Below the pieces are notes generated by a model. The model did not search any database, was not told the DNA's origin, and saw only the letters and a program-made list of their open reading frames with translations. From an uncultured Eubacteriales bacterium (GTDB lineage: Bacteria; Bacillota; Clostridia; TANB77; CAG-508): a stretch of 53,096 bases of DNA. Shown here piece after piece: positions 45,957 to 53,096 of this stretch (the stretch's first letter is position 1; each line of letters begins with the position of its first letter). A program made the translations under genes and the position numbers. The stretch spans positions 1 to 53,096 of the forward strand of contig CABUJR010000010.1 in the NCBI GenBank assembly GCA_902492015.1, read 5' to 3'.

Positions 45957-46841
45957 ATGTACGAAGATATAAAGAAAAACAAGATAAAAACAGGTGTAGT
46001 AGTTTTTGGATTTTTAACAATGATAACGCTAATTTTATATTTTTTATGTTATGGATTTAATTTTGGTGAATATGCTATAGTAATAGCATTAATTTTTTCT
46101 ATAGCATCTACTATTGCAACTTACTATAATTGTGACAAAATTGTACTTGCTTCTGTAAGAGCAAGAGAAGCTACGAAAGAAGAGGATTTAGAAATTACAA
46201 ATATTCTTGATGGATTAATGTTAACATCAGGACTTACAACAAAGCCAAGATTATATGTAATAGATTCTATGCAACCAAATGCTTTTGCAACAGGAAGAAA
46301 TCCAGAAAATGCTATAATTTGTGTTACACAAGGTTTATTACAGAAATTAGATTACTATGAAATTGAAGGTGTTATTGCGCATGAACTTGCACATATAAAA
46401 AACTATGATATAAGACTATCTGCTGTTATAAGTGTAATGGTAGGATTTGTAATAATGCTTTCTGATATGTTTATGAGAGTAAGTTTTAGACCAAGAAGAA
46501 ATGATGATGATAATAATTCAGGAAATGCAATTTTAATGATTATAGGTTTAATATTTTTAATTATTTCACCTATTGTTTCGAATTTAATTCAACTTGCTGT
46601 TTCAAGAAGAAGGGAATTTTTGGCTGATGCAACTGCAATATCTTTTACAAGAAATCCAGATGGACTTATATCAGCATTAGTAAAAATAAGTTCAGATGAT
46701 GATGAATTAAATGTTGCAAGCAATAGTAATGCACACATGTATATAGTTACTCCATTTAAAGAAAAAAGAAATAAAAGTAGTTTATTTTCAACTCATCCAT
46801 CAGTAGAAGAAAGAGTTGAAGCTTTAAGAAATTTAAAATAA
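45957..46841 (+). CDS. htpX: Zinc metalloprotease HtpX homolog
   Basis: 294 residues. Membrane protease that removes misfolded membrane proteins. The catalytic HEXXH is in VIAHELAHIKNYD (about 142-154), followed by further helices and a Glu-containing ADATAISFTR segment that provides the third zinc ligand. Four hydrophobic segments fit the family. Located after lemA, the usual partner. Confidence 0.95.
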   Translation: MYEDIKKNKIKTGVVVFGFLTMITLILYFLCYGFNFGEYAIVIALIFSIASTIATYYNCDKIVLASVRAREATKEEDLEITNILDGLMLTSGLTTKPRLYVIDSMQPNAFATGRNPENAIICVTQGLLQKLDYYEIEGVIAHELAHIKNYDIRLSAVISVMVGFVIMLSDMFMRVSFRPRRNDDDNNSGNAILMIIGLIFLIISPIVSNLIQLAVSRRREFLADATAISFTRNPDGLISALVKISSDDDELNVASNSNAHMYIVTPFKEKRNKSSLFSTHPSVEERVEALRNLK

Positions 46842-46927
46842 TAATTTTACTAAAAATAAATTGATGAAAACCCTTTAAGCATTGCATAAACTGAAACTTA
46901 GAGTATATTACTCAAGATTATGTAACA

Positions 46928-46956
46928 TTGACAAAGTAGTGATTTAATAGTATAAT
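46928..46956 (+). promoter_or_regulatory. Promoter of the YabE-like gene
   Basis: TTGACA (46928-46933), 17-base spacer, TATAAT (46951-46956): a perfect sigma-A promoter, 29 bases before the ATG. Confidence 0.9.
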
Positions 46957-46984
46957 TGCCTTGCAAGTTTAAGGAGGAACATTT

Positions 46985-47956
46985 ATGAAAACAGAAGAAA
47001 AATTATCTATAAAGATAATTAGAAAAATTGTTTTTATAAGTATTATTCTAATTTGTTTGCTTACAATAGGAGTTATGGCTTCCAAATCTGATGTTAATTA
47101 TGTAACAATAGCTTTTCCAGAAGGATATGAATCAACAGTTGTAACTTCAAAAGTTTTAGTTTCAGATATTTTAGCAGAAAATCATATAATTGTATTACCA
47201 GATGAAACAGTATATCCTGAATCAGATTCTAAAATTGATGCTTCTAAGAAAATTACAATTTCTAAAATGACTGAAGAAAAGAAAGTAATTGCAGAAGAAA
47301 TTGAAAATGTTACAACAGAAGAAATTCTAGGAAAATATGTAACAGTTACAGAAAAGATTGTGATAGAACAAGTAGAAATACCTTATGAAACAGTAACAAA
47401 AGACGTTTCAAAAGCCGGAACAGAAACAAAAGATTCAGTAATTCAAGAAGGTGAAAACGGATTAAAAGAAATTAAATATAAGGTAAAATATCAAGATGAT
47501 GTTGAAGTAGAAAAAACAGTTATTTCAGAAACAGTTATAAGAGAACCAATAGAAAAAATTATTCAAATTTCTACTAAATTAACTGCAAGATCAAGTAGAA
47601 CACCTGCTTATTCGTCAGATGTAATTGAAGCAAGTGTTGCAGGTATGACACCAACAACAGTTAGATTAAATACCTCAGCATATTGTTCATGTGCAATTTG
47701 TTGTGGAAAAACAACTGGAATTACAAGTTCTGGAGCAAAAGCTCAAGAATGGCATACAATAGCAGCAGGAGCAGGCTATCCAATAGGAACTGTAATATAC
47801 ATTCCAGCTTTAGCTGATAAACCTAATGGTGGATGGTTTGTAGTTGAGGACAGAGGAGGAGCAATATCAAATAATAAAATAGATATATATATGAATAGTC
47901 ACTCAGCAGCATTATCTTTTGGAAGAAGAAATTTAGAGTGTTATGTATATCAATAG
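46985..47956 (+). CDS. YabE-like wall protein: DUF348, G5 and 3D domains
   Basis: 323 residues. An N-terminal transmembrane or signal segment (about 14-32), one DUF348 unit (about 38-95), a G5 domain (about 105-190, with EQVEIPYETVTK and IQEGENGLKEIKYKV), and a C-terminal 3D domain starting at TSAYCSCAICCGKTTG with the conserved GWFVVEDRGGAI and NKIDIYMNSH (catalytic Asp residues). B. subtilis YabE is a resuscitation-factor-like muralytic protein. The 3D domain acts as a lytic transglycosylase. An AAGGAGG and a perfect promoter lie upstream. Confidence 0.9.
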   Translation: MKTEEKLSIKIIRKIVFISIILICLLTIGVMASKSDVNYVTIAFPEGYESTVVTSKVLVSDILAENHIIVLPDETVYPESDSKIDASKKITISKMTEEKKVIAEEIENVTTEEILGKYVTVTEKIVIEQVEIPYETVTKDVSKAGTETKDSVIQEGENGLKEIKYKVKYQDDVEVEKTVISETVIREPIEKIIQISTKLTARSSRTPAYSSDVIEASVAGMTPTTVRLNTSAYCSCAICCGKTTGITSSGAKAQEWHTIAAGAGYPIGTVIYIPALADKPNGGWFVVEDRGGAISNNKIDIYMNSHSAALSFGRRNLECYVYQ

Positions 47957-47960
47957 ATAT

Positions 47961-47995
47961 AAAGAGTTTAGTTCTTAGGAATTAAACTCTTTTTG
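47961..47995 (+). terminator. Terminator after the YabE-like gene
   Basis: AAAGAGTTTA pairs with TAAACTCTTT, extended inside by GTTC/GGAA, followed by T residues. Confidence 0.8.
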
Positions 47996-48118
47996 TATAT
48001 AAATAAGAAAGTTTTCCCAGTATATAAAGTGGTTTCAAAATATTGTACACGAATTTTATAGTAGTATTTAGTTTATATATAATTTTATTAAAAAATTTAT
48101 AAAATACATAAGTATCTG

Positions 48119-48147
48119 TTGACAGCATAATTTTTTTATTGTATTAT
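48119..48147 (+). promoter_or_regulatory. Promoter of the comM-dprA-yraN cluster
   Basis: TTGACA (48119-48124), 17-base spacer, TATTAT (48142-48147), about 105 bases before the first start codon. Confidence 0.75.
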
Positions 48148-48254
48148 AGGTAAAATTTATTTTTCATATTATAAATTTTTAAGTATCTATGGGGAATCTC
48201 CCAATTTTTCAAAATTTTCAAAATTAAATAAAATAATTTAAAAGGAGGGATTGT

Positions 48255-49778
48255 TTGCTATCAATTATAAAAAGCATGTCACTACAAGGGTTAGATGGAG
48301 TCCTGATAGATGTTGAAATTGATATTTCTGCTGGCATGCCTTGTTGGGATGTTGTTGGACTTCCTGATACTAATATTAGAGAGTCAAAAGAAAGAGTAAG
48401 GACTGCAATTAAAAATTGTGGTATAGAACTTGCAAGTAGAAAATATATTATAAATTTGTCACCAGCAAATATAAAAAAAGATGGTGCAATTTTAGATTTA
48501 GCTATTGCTGTTGGTATTTTAGGTTCTATGGGAATTGTTAAAACTGAAAAATTTAAAGACACTATTTTTATAGGGGAATTATCTTTAGATGGAAAACTAA
48601 ATAAAATAAATGGAATTCTACCAATTTGTATAGAAGCATATAAAAAAGGAATAAAGAGAATTGTTTTGCCAAAGAAGAATGCAAAAGAAGCAACAATAGT
48701 TAATAATCTAGAAGTTATTGGTTTAGAGAATTTGAATCAAGTAATATCATATTTAAATGATAAGATTTCTGTAGCAGAAGAAAAAATAAATATAGAGGAT
48801 TTATTAAAAATAAAAACAAATACTATTATAAATTTTTCAGAAGTAAAAGGTCAAAAGATTGCAAAAAGGGCTTTGGAAATTGCTGCGGCAGGAGGACATA
48901 ATCTTTTGATGATAGGATCACCAGGTTCAGGGAAAACTATGCTTTCTAGGAGAATTCCAACTATTCTTCCAGATTTAAGTTTTAAAGAAGCTCTAGAAAT
49001 AACCAAAATACATAGTATAGCAGGAATTTTAAAGGAAAACAGTATAGTTTATGAAAGACCATTTAGAAGTCCACATCATACAATTTCGGAAAGAGGGTTA
49101 ATTGGAGGAGGAAAAATTCCAAAACCAGGAGAGATTAGTCTAGCGCATTTAGGAATATTATTTTTAGATGAATTACTAGAATTTAATAAAAATACGTTAG
49201 AAGTTTTAAGAGGTCCGATGGAAGATAGGCAGGTAAGTATTAGCAGAGTTGGAATAAATGTTACGTATCCTTCTAATTTCATGTTAGTAGCAAGTATGAA
49301 TCCTTGTCCATGTGGGTATTATGGAAGCAAAATAAAAACATGTACTTGCACAGAAAAACAAAGAAGTTTATATATTTCAAAATTAAGTGGTCCATTATTA
49401 GATAGGTTTGATATACAAATACAAGTTTATCCTGTAGATTATGAAGAACTAGAAAATAAAAAGGAAGAGACTTCAGAAGTTATAAAAGAAAGAGTAAATA
49501 GAGCAAGAAACATTCAAAAAAATAGATATTTAGAATATGAAATTTTTTCTAATTCAGAGCTTACTCCTAAGTTGATTGAAAAATTTTGCAAAATAGATAA
49601 AGATTCAAAAAAATTATTAGAAAACTCTTTTTACAAATTAAATTTAAGTGCAAGAGCATATTTTAAAATATTAAAAGTAGCAAGAACTATAGCTGATTTA
49701 GAAGAAAAAGAAAATATTGAAGAAGAACATATTTTAGAGGCATTACAATATAGAAGTTTAGATAAAGGAGATAAATGA
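48255..49778 (+). CDS. comM: YifB/ComM family Mg-chelatase-like AAA+ ATPase
   Basis: 507 residues, full length. ComM is a helicase-like motor that widens branches in natural transformation; in Firmicutes the homolog is called YifB. The N-terminal domain starts MLSIIKSMSLQGLDGVLIDV; the Walker A is MIGSPGSGKT, the Walker B LAHLGILFLDEL, and SMNPCPCGYYG carries the conserved Cys pair. The start is TTG with AAAGGAGGG 5 bases upstream. It overlaps dprA by ATGA, which ties it to competence or recombination. Confidence 0.93.
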   Translation: MLSIIKSMSLQGLDGVLIDVEIDISAGMPCWDVVGLPDTNIRESKERVRTAIKNCGIELASRKYIINLSPANIKKDGAILDLAIAVGILGSMGIVKTEKFKDTIFIGELSLDGKLNKINGILPICIEAYKKGIKRIVLPKKNAKEATIVNNLEVIGLENLNQVISYLNDKISVAEEKINIEDLLKIKTNTIINFSEVKGQKIAKRALEIAAAGGHNLLMIGSPGSGKTMLSRRIPTILPDLSFKEALEITKIHSIAGILKENSIVYERPFRSPHHTISERGLIGGGKIPKPGEISLAHLGILFLDELLEFNKNTLEVLRGPMEDRQVSISRVGINVTYPSNFMLVASMNPCPCGYYGSKIKTCTCTEKQRSLYISKLSGPLLDRFDIQIQVYPVDYEELENKKEETSEVIKERVNRARNIQKNRYLEYEIFSNSELTPKLIEKFCKIDKDSKKLLENSFYKLNLSARAYFKILKVARTIADLEEKENIEEEHILEALQYRSLDKGDK

Positions 49779-50641
49779 AACATAAAGTAATAAAATTGAC
49801 TAAAAAAGAATTTCCAGAAAAATTGAAAGTCATAAATAATCCACCAGAAGTATTATATGCAATAGGAAATGTAGACTTATTGAAAGAAGAAAGCTTTGGA
49901 ATTATTGGAACTAGAAAAATTTCTGAATATGGAGAAAAAAATTGCAAATTTTTTGCAAGAGAATTAAGTTTAAGAGATATACCAATAGTAAGTGGAATGG
50001 CATTAGGTACAGATACAATTGCGCATAAAACGGCACTTGAAAATAATGGAAAAACAATAGCAGTTCTAGGAAGTGGTTTTGACAATATATTTCCTAAAGA
50101 AAATAAGACACTTTTTGAAGATATAATTTTAAATAATGGACTTGTTATAACAGAATATGAAAATAATGTAAAACCTATGAAAAGTAATTTTCCTGAGAGA
50201 AATAGAATAGTAACAGCTATTTCTGAGGGGATTTTAGTAATAGAAGCAGCATATAGAAGTGGTACAAGTATAACTGTAAGAAATGCTAAGACGCAAAAAA
50301 AGAAAGTTTTTGCTTTGCCAGGAAGATTAGATAGCTGTGTTGGAGTTGGTGTAAATAAAATGATAAAAAATGGAGCTATATTAACTACTTGTGTTGAAGA
50401 CATTATTTCGTTATATCCAGAATTTAAAATGAGAAAAAGAAAAAATTCTATAAAAGTAAATTTACATATAAAAAAAGAGTATGAAGAAATTTTTAATATT
50501 TTAAAAAAAGATAAAGAAAATTTAGAATCAATTTTAATGAAGACAGGGTTGGACATGAAAACAGTAATTAAAATTTTAACTAATATGCAGATTGATGAAA
50601 TTATTAAGCAAGATGAATTTGGAATTTTTGAACTTAAGTAA
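49775..50641 (+). CDS. dprA: DNA-processing protein DprA
   Basis: 288 residues. It protects incoming single-stranded DNA and loads RecA in transformation. The Rossmann-like domain reads GIIGTRKISEYG, SGMALGTDTIAHKTAL, AVLGSGFDNIFPKEN and RNRIVTAIS. The C-terminal part has a winged-helix-like DML domain. It starts inside the stop of comM and is followed 12 bases later by yraN; topA, often next to dprA, is absent. Confidence 0.95.
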   Translation: MKHKVIKLTKKEFPEKLKVINNPPEVLYAIGNVDLLKEESFGIIGTRKISEYGEKNCKFFARELSLRDIPIVSGMALGTDTIAHKTALENNGKTIAVLGSGFDNIFPKENKTLFEDIILNNGLVITEYENNVKPMKSNFPERNRIVTAISEGILVIEAAYRSGTSITVRNAKTQKKKVFALPGRLDSCVGVGVNKMIKNGAILTTCVEDIISLYPEFKMRKRKNSIKVNLHIKKEYEEIFNILKKDKENLESILMKTGLDMKTVIKILTNMQIDEIIKQDEFGIFELK

Positions 50642-50653
50642 GGAGCAGAAAGT

Positions 50654-51019
50654 GTGAAAAATAATTTTCATAATAAAGAAATAGGAAAATATGGAGAAGA
50701 TATAGTTTGTAAATATTTGGAACAAAACGGTTATAATATAATTTGTAGAAATTTTAAAACATATAATTATGAAATAGATATAATTTCCGAATATAAAAAT
50801 GAAATTATTTTTATAGAAGTAAAAACTAGAACTTCAAAACAATATGGTTTTCCAATAGAAAGTGTGAATGAATTAAAGAAAAAGCATATAATTAGTGCAA
50901 CAAAATATTATGTTTATAAAAATTCTTTGGAAAATAGAAATATAAGGTTTGATATAATCGAAGTTTATGTAAAAGAAAAAGAAAGTATGATAAACCATAT
51001 AAAAAATGTCTTTTTTTAA
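50654..51019 (+). CDS. yraN: UPF0102 protein YraN (Holliday-junction-resolvase-like fold)
   Basis: 121 residues from a GTG start with AAGGAG 9 bases upstream. NKEIGKYGEDIVCKYLEQNGY, the EIDII (Asp) strand and IIFIEVKTRTS (Glu-x-Lys) form the nuclease-like PD-(D/E)XK core. Function is still not well defined, though synteny with dprA and comM places it in DNA processing. Confidence 0.92.
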   Translation: MKNNFHNKEIGKYGEDIVCKYLEQNGYNIICRNFKTYNYEIDIISEYKNEIIFIEVKTRTSKQYGFPIESVNELKKKHIISATKYYVYKNSLENRNIRFDIIEVYVKEKESMINHIKNVFF

Positions 51020-51129
51020 ATATGTAATGAAATATTAATATTTCAATTAGGTTAAAAACTTGTTTTTACAGGCTATTACAGATATAATATAGTTAATATT
51101 TTAGCAAAATTAGTAAAATAGGAGATTTT

Positions 51130-52293
51130 ATGAATAATAAAGAATGGAAAAAATGGATATTTTGGTTTTCCTTCGCAGTAGCTGTTATAATAGTGTACAA
51201 AACTATAGATAGTGTAACAGCAATATTTAGTTGGGTAGGAAATCTGTTTAATTTACTTATGCCATTTTTTATGGCTCTATTATTAGCATATATATTATAT
51301 ATGCCAAGTAAGAAAATAGAAAATGGAATAAAAAAAATCAAGTTTAAAATTTTAAAAAATCATGCGAGAGGTTTGAGTGTATTATGTGTATACATTCTAA
51401 CTGTATTGATTATATTTCTAATAATAAATGTAGTTATGCCAGCAATATCTACGAGTATAAAAGATTTAGCAAATAATTTACCAAACTACTATAATAGTGC
51501 TTTAGATTATTTCAATAACTTAGATGAAGATTCAATATTAAGTAAAATAAAAATAAATGAACAAATTAAAAAACTTCAAAGTATTAATTTTGAAGAGGAA
51601 ATTTTAAAATATGCAAATATTGATAATATAACTTCTGTATTAGGTGGACTATTGGGAGCAACTAATGTTATATTTGATTTATTTGTAACAATAGTGGTTT
51701 CTGTATATATGTTACTTGAAAGAAGTGATATAAAAAGCTTTTTACAAAACTTATCAAAAGCAATATTTGATAAAAAGACAAATGAAACAATTGCAAGATA
51801 CTATAGAAAAACAAATAGTATATTTTTTAGTTTTATTACAAGTCAATTATTAGATGCAATTATTGTTGGAATAATAACAGCTATTGCAATGAGTATAATG
51901 AAAGTAAAATATGCTGTTTTACTTGGATTTTTAATAGGCTTATTCAATATAATTCCATATTTTGGAGCAATAGCAGCAGTAATAATAGCCATAATTATAA
52001 CAATCTTTACAGGTGGTTTTGCACAAGCTGTATGGCTTGCAATAATTGTTGTAATATTACAACAAATTGATGCAAATATTATTAATCCAAAAATTTTAGG
52101 AAATTCGTTAAATTTGAGTCCAATATTAGTTATATTTGCAGTTACAGTTGGTGGAGCATATTTTGGAGTATTAGGAATGTTTTTAGGTGTTCCAGTAGTT
52201 GCATTTATAAAAATAATTTTAGAAGATTTTATTTCAATGAAGAATTGTAAAATAGAAGAAAATTTAAGAAAAGAAAAAAATACAAAAAATTAG
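51130..52293 (+). CDS. AI-2E family transporter (PerM/YtvI type)
   Basis: 387 residues with eight likely membrane helices and the family's central coiled stretch. Marks are FFMALLLAYILYMPSKKIENG, a LPNYYNSALDYF segment, GLFNIIPYFGAIAAVIIAI, and NPKILGNSLNLSPILVIFAV near the C-terminus. Members export AI-2 or act as Na+/Li+/H+ antiporters; the substrate here is unknown. The C-terminus is basic (LRKEKNTKN). Confidence 0.92.
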   Translation: MNNKEWKKWIFWFSFAVAVIIVYKTIDSVTAIFSWVGNLFNLLMPFFMALLLAYILYMPSKKIENGIKKIKFKILKNHARGLSVLCVYILTVLIIFLIINVVMPAISTSIKDLANNLPNYYNSALDYFNNLDEDSILSKIKINEQIKKLQSINFEEEILKYANIDNITSVLGGLLGATNVIFDLFVTIVVSVYMLLERSDIKSFLQNLSKAIFDKKTNETIARYYRKTNSIFFSFITSQLLDAIIVGIITAIAMSIMKVKYAVLLGFLIGLFNIIPYFGAIAAVIIAIIITIFTGGFAQAVWLAIIVVILQQIDANIINPKILGNSLNLSPILVIFAVTVGGAYFGVLGMFLGVPVVAFIKIILEDFISMKNCKIEENLRKEKNTKN

Positions 52294-52323
52294 AAAGTGA
52301 ATAATAAAAATTATAAAACATAA

Positions 52324-52377
52324 GAAAAAAATTCCTATCTATGAGATATAACAAATTTTCATAGGTAGGAATTTTTT
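52324..52377. terminator. Bidirectional terminator between converging genes
   Basis: A 14-bp stem with one G-T wobble, AAATTCCTA..CTATGA with TTCATAG..TAGGAATTT, flanked by A tract on the left and T tract on the right. It serves both the transporter and the minus-strand gene, whose stop codon it overlaps. Confidence 0.8.
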
Positions 52378-52963
52378 AATGTAATGTAAAAGATGAAGTA
52401 ATTTCTTTAATTAGGTTAGAAAAATTATCTGCTAAGCTTGTGGGATAAGTTATATCTATGACATAATAACCTTCTTCAGTTTCTATCCAAATAATTTTCA
52501 AATTAAATTTTTGCTTGTCTTCTAAATAATCAAAGCTATAAATGTATGATTCTAAATCTTTATTTACAGATATACTTGAAATTTCGGAAACATTTGAAAT
52601 TTCTTGAAAGTTTTTTATATATGAATTTCTGTCAGCAAAAACAATATCTGATAATTTTCTTCCAGAAATGATATCTTTTTTTGATATTAAAATTTTTAAG
52701 GCTTGTGAAGATTTAAGTTCAATTAGGTAATTGTTATTAAAAGTGCTTTTTTCTAAATTATAAGTATTAGGAAGAGCTATACTTAAGGATTTGTTTTCAT
52801 CATAAAAAGTGTTAGTAGTGACTATATTTTGATTATTATTTTTTTTATTCAATACATTAGAGAGTAATTCTATTAAAATTACTAAAAAAAATAAACTAAT
52901 TATTGTAATAAAAATAATTTTATGTATATTTAATTTTTTATGAAATTCAAAAATCTTGTTCAT
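52376..52963 (-). CDS. Membrane-anchored protein of unknown function, PsbP-like fold
   Basis: 195 residues. A single transmembrane helix (about 15-38) anchors a mixed alpha/beta outer domain starting TFYDENKSLSIALPNTYNLE, followed by LKILISKKD, a DRNSYIKNF helix, DLESYIYSFDYLE, and YYVIDITYPTSLADNFSNLIKEITSSF. This strand-helix order is like the PsbP/DUF1795 fold, often lipoproteins. No function can be named. A promoter (52989-53017) and an AAGGAG site support expression. Confidence 0.7.
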   Translation of the reverse strand: MNKIFEFHKKLNIHKIIFITIISLFFLVILIELLSNVLNKKNNNQNIVTTNTFYDENKSLSIALPNTYNLEKSTFNNNYLIELKSSQALKILISKKDIISGRKLSDIVFADRNSYIKNFQEISNVSEISSISVNKDLESYIYSFDYLEDKQKFNLKIIWIETEEGYYVIDITYPTSLADNFSNLIKEITSSFTLH

Positions 52964-52988
52964 AATAACTCCTTCATTTATATATAAT

Positions 52989-53017
52989 AATATAATTTAT
53001 TTTTTATCAAAAATCAA
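52989..53017 (-). promoter_or_regulatory. Promoter of the last gene
   Basis: On the minus strand: TTGATT (53017-53012), 17-base spacer, TATATT (52994-52989), about 26 bases before the ATG at 52963. Confidence 0.6.
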
Positions 53018-53096
53018 GTTATATTTAGAGGTTGAAAAATCTATAATTTGCAATATTAAATTACCGCTTTTTCATAACATAATTTTAACATGTCGT

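Noticed and set aside
46860..46984. c-di-AMP (ydaO) riboswitch before the YabE-like gene
   Set aside because: The perfect promoter leaves a leader of only about 20 bases, too short for that riboswitch.
49687..50556. Long reverse frame opposite dprA
   Set aside because: It mirrors a well-conserved gene on the plus strand and lacks a start site; same for other reverse frames over mnmE, jag, gyrB and yifB.

Overview
The window is very AT-rich DNA around the chromosomal replication origin of a low-GC Firmicute, most likely an uncultured host-associated member of the Clostridia (inference from gene order, codon use dominated by A/T, strong GGAGG ribosome binding sites, an HgdC-type activase and a cohesin/dockerin pair). 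The core order is the classical one. Leftward from the origin run dnaA, dnaN, a small membrane-protein gene, recF, remB and gyrB. Rightward run rpmH, rnpA, yidD, yidC, jag/khpB, mnmE, mnmG, rsmG, parA, parB and a DUF4446 gene. The origin is bipartite: DnaA boxes lie on both sides of dnaA, and a DnaA-trio-like run sits beside tandem boxes next to dnaN.

Region by region: 1-2720 (minus) is part of a VirB4/TraE-like secretion or conjugation locus. One gene in it seems to start at ATT, and the last gene runs off the edge. 2830-3400 has no protein gene but is full of hairpins, including a C(UACG)G tetraloop, and ends in a strong terminator; I read it as a candidate long structured RNA. 3401-9758 is the leftward replication operon and 10236-19437 the rightward ribosome/membrane-insertion/tRNA-modification/segregation cluster, with parS-like sites near parAB. 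19438-26100 is a gene desert of extreme AT content holding only two tRNA-Ser genes, scattered DnaA-box-like sites and short coding-like fragments. 26101-31368 (minus) holds a 1452-residue activase of the 2-hydroxyacyl-CoA dehydratase type and a hemolysin III/PAQR protein.

31530-37964 (plus) carries a GerMN lipoprotein-like gene, a TrmN6-like methyltransferase, rsmI, a WG-repeat gene broken by a frameshift at a CGG codon, an unknown membrane-anchored protein, acpS and tatD. 38351-44266 is the most unusual part: a 1626-residue secreted LRR/Ig-like protein ending in a dockerin, followed by a membrane-anchored cohesin-like protein, which suggests a two-part surface assembly. 44535-45039 (minus) pairs thioredoxin with a miniature ferredoxin:thioredoxin-reductase-like protein. 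45287-52293 (plus) holds lemA, htpX, a YabE-like 3D-domain wall protein, comM/yifB, dprA, yraN and an AI-2E-type permease; the window closes with a small anchored protein on the minus strand.

All functional calls are from reading motifs and gene order; no database search was run.
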